Assembly (NCBI GenBank): GCA_015232795.1
Contig: JADFYX010000149.1
Location: 1-6,271 of the forward strand
DNA length: 6,271 nt
Direction of reading: 5' to 3'
Source of the DNA: Magnetococcales bacterium
GTDB lineage: Bacteria; Pseudomonadota; Magnetococcia; Magnetococcales; JADFYX01
Part shown: piece by piece, positions 1 through 4,952 of the stretch
Numbering within the stretch: the first letter of the stretch is position 1
Layout of the letters: every line of letters starts with the position of its first letter
The notes under the pieces: model-generated
Told to the model about the DNA's origin: nothing
Databases searched by the model: none
The model's input: the letters and a program-made list of their open reading frames with translations, nothing else
Translations under genes and position numbers: made by a program

Positions 1-5
1 AGCGA

Positions 6-30
6 GGGGGTTTGGGGGCTGCAAACCCTC
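6..30. repeat. G-rich hairpin element at left edge
   Basis: Bases 6-14 (GGGGGTTTG, the first G taken at base 6) can pair with 22-30 (CAAACCCTC), giving nine pairs including one G-T wobble, with a seven-base loop GGGGCTG. The flank CCAAGGTTTTC follows. It lacks a clean run of T directly after the stem, so it is a poor factor-independent terminator on the plus strand. The G-run/C-run composition is unlike the AT-rich DNA beside it and resembles dispersed intergenic hairpin repeats of proteobacteria; that comparison is from memory. It may mark the 3' end of a gene lying to the left of the window. Confidence 0.4.
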
Positions 31-79
31 CCAAGGTTTTCTCTTTGAGAGCTGTACAAATTTGGTTTTAATCCACTAT

Positions 80-107
80 ACACAAAATAAACATCACTTT
101 TTTGTGT
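80..107. repeat. 8-bp inverted repeat ACACAAAA/TTTTGTGT
   Basis: ACACAAAA at 80-87 is the perfect reverse complement of TTTTGTGT at 100-107, with a 12-base gap. The right arm leads straight into TGTTATATT (105-113), which fits an extended -10 element (TG-N-TATATT). No good -35 stands 16-18 bases upstream. The repeat could therefore be an operator next to a promoter, or a weak AT-rich hairpin. It lies about 130 bases ahead of the fic start codon. Confidence 0.3.
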
Positions 108-159
108 TATATTGTTAAACAAGCTTTTTATCGGCAAAATTATCGGCAATAAAAATTAG

Positions 160-193
160 TTGCATTTGCATAACATATTGGTATTATTAATAT
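160..193 (+). promoter_or_regulatory. Candidate fic promoter(s)
   Basis: TTGCAT occurs twice in tandem, at 160-165 and 166-171. The first is followed after 16 bases by TATTAT (182-187). The second is followed after 16 bases by TAATAT (188-193). Either pair is a plausible sigma-70 type -35/-10, although the -35 matches are moderate. TTATCGGCAA copies lie upstream (128-149) and downstream (207-216) of this stretch, which would suit a repressed promoter. DNA this AT-rich produces -10-like words by chance, so the assignment is tentative. Confidence 0.3.
175..192 (+). repeat. 18-bp AT-rich repeat, copy A
   Basis: ATATTGGTATTATTAATA here matches ATATTGGCATTATTAATA at 2192-2209 at 17 of 18 positions. 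It ends with the palindrome TATTAATA. This copy overlaps the candidate fic promoter and lies 42 bases before the fic start codon. It may be a shared regulator site or a chance match between AT-rich spacers. Confidence 0.4.
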
Positions 194-234
194 ACAATAG
201 AATATATTATCGGCAATATAACCGAGACTAAATC

Positions 235-1410
235 ATGAAAGAGCATGTTAGCTTGATGGAACCAATGCTGCCGTCAACGGGCAACCGGGAGCTTGAGGAT
301 TTGGCGGTATCATTAGTTGAAGAGGCTGCTGGACTTGCCAGCAAACTGCACCCAATAGTTATCCACTCTGTTAGCGAACTTGTGCGCTCCATGAACTGCT
401 ACTATAGCAACCTCATCGAGGGGCATGATACCCATCCCAGGGATATTGCACGAGCATTAAAAAAAGATTTTTCAAGAGACCCTCTGCAACGTGATTTGCA
501 AAAAGAGGCTCGCGCCCACATTATGGTCCAACAAATAATCGACTCTGGCAAAGTACTAAAAGATAAGACGTATGAAGAGATGGTTATATGGATTCATATG
601 GCTTTTTATCGTCGACTTTCTGAAAATTCACGTTGGGTAGAAGACCCAGATACAGGTGAAAAATATCAGGTTTTTCGGGGAAAATATCGAACCAGATCGG
701 TTGTTGTGGGTCGGCATGTACCAATTGAGCACTCCAATATTAAACTATTCATGCAACGCTTTGAAGAGTCCTACAACCCAGATAGATTATCAAGAATACA
801 GCAGATTATAGCTGTAGCTGCTTCTCACCATCGCTTACTTTGGATCCACCCTTTTTTAGATGGAAACGGCAGGGTAGCGCGACTTTTCTCCCATGCTTTG
901 TTAAAAAATGCTGGTGTAGGTAGTGGACTATGGTCTATTTCCAGAGGGTTAGCCCGTAGTGAAGATGAATACAAAAGATTGCTTATTGCAGCAGATGGAG
1001 ATAGAGCTGGTGACTTGGATGGACGAGGAAATTTGTCAGAAAAAGGATTGCGGGATTTTTGCCTGTTTTTTTTAAAAAAATGCATAGACCAAGTGCAATT
1101 CATGGAGTCGCTGCTCTCTCCTGGAGATCTTTTAGGAAGAATTGAGCGTTACTCCAGCAGTCAAATTGAATCTGGGGTTTTACCTTCTGGCTCCAAATGT
1201 TTATTACGGGAAGCTCTGTTGCTGGGCGAGTTCCCAAGGGGCAAGGCTTCTTCAATTACTGGCTATAAAGAACGACAGGCACGAAATGTATTGGGAGTGC
1301 TTACTAAAAAGGGTCTTCTTGTATCAGATGGACCAAGAAAGCCCGTCCGTCTTGGTTTCCCGGACCATGTTCTTGACTATTGGTTACCTCTTTTGTATCC
1401 AAGACTTTAA
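235..1410 (+). CDS. fic: Fic-domain protein (candidate AMPylase) with winged-helix C-terminus
   Basis: A cytoplasmic 391-residue protein of the Fic family, enzymes that usually transfer AMP from ATP to a hydroxyl side chain of a target protein. The catalytic motif HPFLDGNGR is at 205-213, with H205 as the catalytic base, D209 for metal, the GNGR anion hole, and R216 as the second arginine (HxFx(D/E)GNGRxxR). The inhibitory motif (S/T)xxxE(G/N) appears as SNLIEG at 58-63; in class II Fic proteins its Glu (here E62) blocks productive ATP binding, so this one is probably self-restrained and needs no separate antitoxin. The target-binding flap is near 146-165. Residues about 320-375 look like a winged helix (helices ending near KKGLL, then a basic wing), as in the long COG3177-type Fic proteins such as Shewanella SO_4266. 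Length is normal and all key residues are present. The start ATG has only a weak GAG eight bases upstream; ATGs at codons 8 and 11 are possible alternatives. The target is unknown. Confidence 0.93.
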   Translation: MKEHVSLMEPMLPSTGNRELEDLAVSLVEEAAGLASKLHPIVIHSVSELVRSMNCYYSNLIEGHDTHPRDIARALKKDFSRDPLQRDLQKEARAHIMVQQIIDSGKVLKDKTYEEMVIWIHMAFYRRLSENSRWVEDPDTGEKYQVFRGKYRTRSVVVGRHVPIEHSNIKLFMQRFEESYNPDRLSRIQQIIAVAASHHRLLWIHPFLDGNGRVARLFSHALLKNAGVGSGLWSISRGLARSEDEYKRLLIAADGDRAGDLDGRGNLSEKGLRDFCLFFLKKCIDQVQFMESLLSPGDLLGRIERYSSSQIESGVLPSGSKCLLREALLLGEFPRGKASSITGYKERQARNVLGVLTKKGLLVSDGPRKPVRLGFPDHVLDYWLPLLYPRL

Positions 1411-1469
1411 ACCTAGATTCGGCAGTTGGCGGTGCCTGCATGGCGACAACCGAAAAATCTAGGTTGAAA
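1406..1469. repeat. Long imperfect hairpin overlapping the fic stop codon
   Basis: AACCTAGATT (1410-1419) and AATCTAGGTT (1456-1465) are perfect inverted repeats. Past one mismatch, TTT at 1406-1408 pairs with AAA at 1467-1469. Inside, GTTG (1425-1428) can pair with CAAC (1447-1450), and GCC (1434-1436) with GGC (1442-1444) around a five-base TGCAT loop. The fic TAA (1408-1410) lies in the left arm. No T-run follows, so a standard intrinsic terminator is unlikely. It may be an RNA-stabilising 3' hairpin, a small non-autonomous mobile element remnant, or a REP-like unit. Confidence 0.5.
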
Positions 1470-1473
1470 CATT

Positions 1474-1532
1474 GTAGCTACTCATGGGATGATAACTCCT
1501 CTACAAACAAGTTGCTGATCATGGGATGAAAA
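1474..1532 (+). repeat. Pair of 22-bp direct repeats (core TCATGGGATGA)
   Basis: The core TCATGGGATGA occurs exactly at 1482-1492 and 1519-1529, 37 bases apart. The wider units 1474-1495 and 1511-1532 match at 18 of 22 positions. They fill most of the spacer between the fic hairpin and the ribosome-binding site of the response-regulator gene, so they are plausible tandem binding sites for a regulator of that gene. I see no convincing -35/-10 pair here. The repeats contain ATGGGATGA, but no meaningful reading frame starts at them. Confidence 0.45.
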
Positions 1533-1553
1533 TACCTGCCGACAATCAGAAAG

Positions 1554-1559
1554 AAGGAG
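1554..1559 (+). promoter_or_regulatory. Shine-Dalgarno AAGGAG for the response regulator
   Basis: AAGGAG ends six bases before the ATG at 1566. It is the strongest ribosome-binding site in the window and fixes the start of the response-regulator gene. Confidence 0.8.
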
Positions 1560-1565
1560 ACCTTT

Positions 1566-2192
1566 ATGAATGATAGAGTATTGATCATAGATGATGACCC
1601 TTCAATTCTCGCAATCTACAGAGACATCCTTTCGCCCAAAGAGAACAAAACAGCATCCCGATTAGCTGATTTTGCTGATATGCAAGAGGAAAATAGTCAG
1701 TATTCATCTGGCTTTGATATCACTCTTGCGCAACAGGGAGTGGAAGGTTTGGAGCGGGTTTGGGAATTGCAGCAAAAAGGGCTTTCCTTTGCCGCCGCAC
1801 TGATTGATATTCGCATGCCTCCAGGTATGGACGGGCTGGAAACTGCCCGTCGCATCCGCGTAGTAGATGATGCGATTATTATTTTTATAGTTTCTGCCTA
1901 CAGTGATAAAAACATTGATGAGATTCAACAAACCCTTAAACATGATGTGTTATATCTTCGTAAACCAGTATCCCAGGAAGTAATTTACCAGATGGTGCGG
2001 GATGCCTGCTTGCGGTGGAGTAATTTTCAAGATACTACAGACACATTGAATGAGTTGAAGCTGGAAAACAGAGAGCTGAAACCGGATAACAGACCCAAAA
2101 AACCCCAGGGAAAGACTATTTTCGTTGACCCGGCAACGGTACCAAAACAGGGTGAAAATTGGTCAAAGTTGCTGCATTTACTATCAGAATGA
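1566..2192 (+). CDS. Stand-alone response regulator (receiver domain, no output domain recognised)
   Basis: A 208-residue cytoplasmic protein built mainly of a CheY-like receiver. The acidic pocket is D9-D10-D11, the phosphoacceptor is D81 in LIDIRMPPGMDGLE, the switch Ser is S110 (VSAYSD), and the conserved K133-P134 follows. The acceptor sits about 25 residues later than in CheY because of an extra acidic/polar stretch at about 22-50. That insertion, with the MPPGxDGxET and AYSD signatures, marks a receiver branch usually found at the front of larger hybrid kinases or GGDEF proteins. Here the protein stops after a charged, probably helical linker (about 156-180) and a short tail without a recognised domain. 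It may be an orphan single-domain regulator or a shortened relative of a multidomain protein. No partner kinase is in the window. The gene lies 155 bases after fic with its own strong ribosome-binding site, so it is probably a separate unit. Confidence 0.88.
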   Translation: MNDRVLIIDDDPSILAIYRDILSPKENKTASRLADFADMQEENSQYSSGFDITLAQQGVEGLERVWELQQKGLSFAAALIDIRMPPGMDGLETARRIRVVDDAIIIFIVSAYSDKNIDEIQQTLKHDVLYLRKPVSQEVIYQMVRDACLRWSNFQDTTDTLNELKLENRELKPDNRPKKPQGKTIFVDPATVPKQGENWSKLLHLLSE

Positions 2193-2209
2193 TATTGGCA
2201 TTATTAATA
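2192..2209 (+). repeat. 18-bp AT-rich repeat, copy B
   Basis: ATATTGGCATTATTAATA begins at the last base of the response-regulator stop codon and matches copy A at 175-192 with one difference. It lies 86 bases before the MFS transporter ATG. TTATTAATAA (2201-2210) within and just after it is a perfect palindrome. The rest of the spacer to 2295 is AT-rich with T-runs at 2249-2255 and 2274-2280 but no strong hairpin. ATTGG/CCAAT (2214-2218/2245-2249) before the first T-run is only five pairs, too weak to call a terminator. Confidence 0.4.
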
Positions 2210-2295
2210 AATTATTGGACATCATAACCAAGACACAATAAAGACCAATTTTTTTATCACCTTGTAAATAATATTTTTTTACTGTCATTCAAACA

Positions 2296-3702
2296 ATGAA
2301 GACTAAAACCAGCAACAAAGCAGAATCCCTCTTTGCAAATCCTGTCTATATGAAGCTATTTGCAGCCCAAGTTACGGCAATAACCGGAACTGGGCTCTCT
2401 ACTATTGCCTTGGCTTTATTGGCATATGATTTGGCAGGTGGTAATGCTGGTGCGGTTTTAGGTGTGGCGTTGGCTCTTAAGATGGTCGCCTTTGTGGTTA
2501 TAGCCCCGGCTGTTGGGAGTATGGCCCATATTCTCCCCAGAAAATCTTTAATGATCGCCATGGATATCTTGCGGGCTGCCTTGGTGTTCATGCTCCCTTT
2601 TATTGATGCTATCTGGCAGGTATATCTGCTTATTTTTCTTATTAATGCTGGTGCTGCGGCATTTAAGCCAGTCTATCAAGCTATTCTTCCCGATGTTCTG
2701 CCAGATGAAAAACAGTACACTAAAGCACTCTCCATGTTTCGCGTTGCCTATGATATGGAAAACTTGTTAAGTCCATCTATAGCAGCCCTACTGCTTACTT
2801 TTTGGAGCTATGACGGGCTTTTTATGATCAATGGGGTAACTTTTATAATCTCTGCCATTTTGTTGATTATCACCCCTCTGCCCAGAGCCACACCCACCAA
2901 CCGCAGTGGGAAGGTTAGGGAAAATCTGCTGTTTGGCATACGCTCTTACTTGGCTACCCCAAAATTGCGGGGGCTTCTTGCTCTCTATATAGCTGTAGCT
3001 TCTGCAAGCTCCATGGTAATTGTCAACACCGTGGTTTATGTACGGGTCAACTTAGGAGGAAGTGATGTTGCAACAGCACAAGCTATGCTGGCTGTTGGTG
3101 TAGGCTCGGTTTTAGCAGCAGTTACCCTGCCTCGCATCCTTATTAACATACCAGATAAAAAAATTATGCTTACCGGAGGATGGCTGCTTGGGGTTGCTTT
3201 GGGGTTAGGCATAACCCAGCCAGGATTTGCCGGGCTGGTGGGGTTGTGGTTTTTGGTTGGAGTTGGCCTTGGGCTTGTACAAACCCCATCAGGGCGAATT
3301 ATTACCGCATCCTGCCAAGCTGGAGACCGTACCGCTTTTTTTGCAGCCAATTTTGCCCTATCCCATGGCTGCTGGTTTTTTGCTTATCTTTTGGCGGGTC
3401 AATTAGGCTCTATTTTGGGTTTAACCTTAACTTTTTTAGTAATGGCTATCATAGTGATAATCTCAGTTTTACTTGCCCATTGGATATGGCCGACAAAATC
3501 CAATCTAAACTTGGAACATCACCACCCAGCAGTTGAGCATACCCATGGACATACACACGATGAACACCACAAGCATGAACATATATCGGCAGATGAGGTT
3601 GTAGATAATGGCGAATCCCATAGCCACAGCCATTATCACCCTCCTATAAACCACCAACATCTATTTATGATAGACAGCCATCACCCCTATTGGCCCAATT
3701 GA
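2296..3702 (+). CDS. MFS metal exporter with His-rich C-terminal tail (NreB/NrsD-like)
   Basis: A 468-residue inner-membrane major facilitator, probably driving divalent-metal efflux by proton exchange. Hydrophobic segments run from about residue 20 to 397 in a pattern consistent with about 12 helices, broken by a polar central loop at about 194-215. GSMAHILPRK (74-83) sits where the loop 2-3 motif A of MFS proteins lies, in degenerate form. The cytoplasmic tail from H408 to the end holds 19 histidines in 61 residues, in HHH, HTHGHTH and SHSHSHYH runs. Such a tail is the hallmark of nickel (and cobalt) exporters NreB and NrsD, where it binds metal. Nickel is therefore the best guess; zinc or cobalt are possible. 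The ATG at 2296 has no visible Shine-Dalgarno. The next Met (codon 19) would remove only the leader before the first helix. The gene ends ten bases from the convergent permease. Confidence 0.8.
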   Translation: MKTKTSNKAESLFANPVYMKLFAAQVTAITGTGLSTIALALLAYDLAGGNAGAVLGVALALKMVAFVVIAPAVGSMAHILPRKSLMIAMDILRAALVFMLPFIDAIWQVYLLIFLINAGAAAFKPVYQAILPDVLPDEKQYTKALSMFRVAYDMENLLSPSIAALLLTFWSYDGLFMINGVTFIISAILLIITPLPRATPTNRSGKVRENLLFGIRSYLATPKLRGLLALYIAVASASSMVIVNTVVYVRVNLGGSDVATAQAMLAVGVGSVLAAVTLPRILINIPDKKIMLTGGWLLGVALGLGITQPGFAGLVGLWFLVGVGLGLVQTPSGRIITASCQAGDRTAFFAANFALSHGCWFFAYLLAGQLGSILGLTLTFLVMAIIVIISVLLAHWIWPTKSNLNLEHHHPAVEHTHGHTHDEHHKHEHISADEVVDNGESHSHSHYHPPINHQHLFMIDSHHPYWPN

Positions 3703-3712
3703 AAAGTTTGGA

Positions 3713-4846
3713 TCAACTACCAGATATTTGCATGGCAACACCACTTTTGGGTGTCGATGTATATGCAACCAATTTACGATACATAGAGAGCAAGGATAGA
3801 ACTAAAAGCAGGAGAACAGATCCCCAAGCAAGCCACATAGGAAGCCACTTTTGTTGAGTTATTAACAACTGCGGCTCAGAGTACCCCACCCAGTTTTGCA
3901 CAATTAAATCAGCCAAAAACCCAAGGGACATGGCACTGGTTACAATACCCAACAGATAGGCTAATAGAGTTTTTAAACCCAGCTCTCTTTTTACAATACC
4001 CAGTGTTACTAAATTTGTAGCAGGCCCGGCTATCATGAAAGCTAGAGCCATACCAGGAGTTAAGCCAGCATATAACATGGCAGCAGCAATGGGTGTAGAG
4101 GCAGTAGCACAGACATAAACAGGGACACTGGCCAGCACCATAATAAACATTGCCAACCAACCGCTCTCCATAACGCTGTTAAGTTCACCAACAGGTATAA
4201 AGGTCATCACCAGTGCGGTTACAAGCAGACCACCCACCAACCAACCTGCCAAATCGTCCCAAACATTAACCAAGGCATACTTAAGACCTGACAATAATCT
4301 CTTCCATGCTGATAGCTTTTTTTGTGTAGCTGCTTTATCCTCTTTTTTGGAAGCAGAGCTACAACAGGAGCTAGAAGAGGTTGAACAACTGGCTGAAGTT
4401 GCTTTTTTTGTTTGTGTTTGACCTCCGTCGCCCCCCTCCTCATTGGCGGTGGCAAACATAACCAATACTCCAGACATTACAGCACTAACAACGGCTGTGA
4501 TGGGACGCAAAACAGTAAGAAATGGCCCCAACATCACCCAAGAGATGGCTATGGAGTCCACACCTGTCTCTGGGGTGGCAACTAAAAATGCGACAGTAGC
4601 AGGTTTTGAGGCTCCATTACGGCGCAGACCCACAGCCATGGGAATAACCCCACATGAACAGAGTGGCAGGGGTGCTCCAATTAAAGCCCCACGAATAATG
4701 GGTAGAATTCCGCGCCCACCAATCCATCGAGATACTGCCGATTCTGGAATCCACGCCTTAACCAACCCGGTTGCAAGCAAACCCAACAACAACCAAGGAG
4801 CTGTGTCTAAAGCAAGGTCGAGAAAAGTTTCAAAAAAGCTCAACAT
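3713..4846 (-). CDS. SO_0444-type Cu/Zn efflux permease (PF03773-like)
   Basis: A 377-residue inner-membrane permease made of two similar membrane halves. Half one (about 10-133) carries PLPLCSCGVIP (59-69). Half two (about 198-355) carries VPVYVCATASTPIAAAM (241-257), with C246, and GPATNLVTL (274-282). These are signatures of the ArsP/DUF318 permease family and of its SO_0444 Cu/Zn efflux branch. The loop between them (about 134-185) is rich in Ser, Lys and Cys (C154, C161, C162), a possible soluble metal-binding segment. Cysteines C63 and C65 in the first motif could line the metal path. Copper or zinc export is inferred from the family; arsenical transport by an ArsP-like activity is the main alternative. 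The start is supported by GGAG nine bases upstream. The gene lies 106 bases after the glycosyltransferase stop on the same strand, probably with its own promoter, and converges on the MFS gene. Confidence 0.82.
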   Translation of the reverse strand: MLSFFETFLDLALDTAPWLLLGLLATGLVKAWIPESAVSRWIGGRGILPIIRGALIGAPLPLCSCGVIPMAVGLRRNGASKPATVAFLVATPETGVDSIAISWVMLGPFLTVLRPITAVVSAVMSGVLVMFATANEEGGDGGQTQTKKATSASCSTSSSSCCSSASKKEDKAATQKKLSAWKRLLSGLKYALVNVWDDLAGWLVGGLLVTALVMTFIPVGELNSVMESGWLAMFIMVLASVPVYVCATASTPIAAAMLYAGLTPGMALAFMIAGPATNLVTLGIVKRELGLKTLLAYLLGIVTSAMSLGFLADLIVQNWVGYSEPQLLITQQKWLPMWLAWGSVLLLLVLSLLSMYRKLVAYTSTPKSGVAMQISGS

Positions 4847-4855
4847 GCAAATTTA

Positions 4856-4859
4856 CTCC
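4856..4859 (-). promoter_or_regulatory. Shine-Dalgarno GGAG for the permease
   Basis: On the minus strand GGAG (plus-strand CTCC) stands nine bases before the ATG that ends at 4846. This supports that start. Confidence 0.6.
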
Positions 4860-4864
4860 AAGTA

Positions 4865-4879
4865 CTTATTTAATATAAG
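4865..4879. promoter_or_regulatory. Near-palindrome CTTATTTAATATAAG upstream of the permease
   Basis: CTTATTTAATATAAG is symmetric at six of seven pairs about its central base. It lies 18 bases upstream of the permease start codon, between its ribosome-binding site and the upstream gene, where an operator or the -10 region would be expected. A metal-responsive repressor could bind here, but I recognise no specific consensus. The motif is AT-rich enough to arise by chance. Confidence 0.3.
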
Positions 4880-4952
4880 GAGAAAACGTGAACTGCTGGT
4901 TGTATACTAAAAACCCATAATTTCTCTCTTCTCTATTTTGTTTCACATAATA

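Larger units (their letters stand above)
128..216 (+). promoter_or_regulatory. Three direct copies of TTATCGGCAA upstream of fic
   Basis: Exact copies of TTATCGGCAA occur at 128-137, 140-149 and 207-216. The first two are spaced 12 bases start to start, a little over one helical turn. The third ends 18 bases before the fic ATG. Copies 2 and 3 share a longer match, ATTATCGGCAATA. The form TTATCGGCAATAA (140-152) is an imperfect palindrome, 10 of 13 positions symmetric, as expected for a site bound by a dimer. Placement around the candidate promoter and start codon fits repression. Inference: these are operator sites, perhaps for the winged-helix domain at the C-terminus of the Fic protein itself. 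The bound protein cannot be told from sequence. Confidence 0.55.

Noticed and set aside
1..234. Small antitoxin gene ahead of fic (toxin-antitoxin pair such as VbhA/VbhT)
   Set aside because: The stretch has no credible small coding frame, and the inhibitory SNLIEG motif is inside the Fic protein itself.
825..1103. 92-codon minus-strand reading frame inside fic
   Set aside because: It is opposite the catalytic motif region of fic and shows no protein features of its own.
1142..1462. 106-codon plus-strand reading frame overlapping the end of fic
   Set aside because: It lies in another frame within the conserved Fic C-terminal region, has no ribosome-binding site and resembles no known protein.
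4443..4910. 155-codon plus-strand reading frame opposite the permease
   Set aside because: It is antisense to the conserved first half of the permease and its translation looks like a mirrored membrane-protein sequence.
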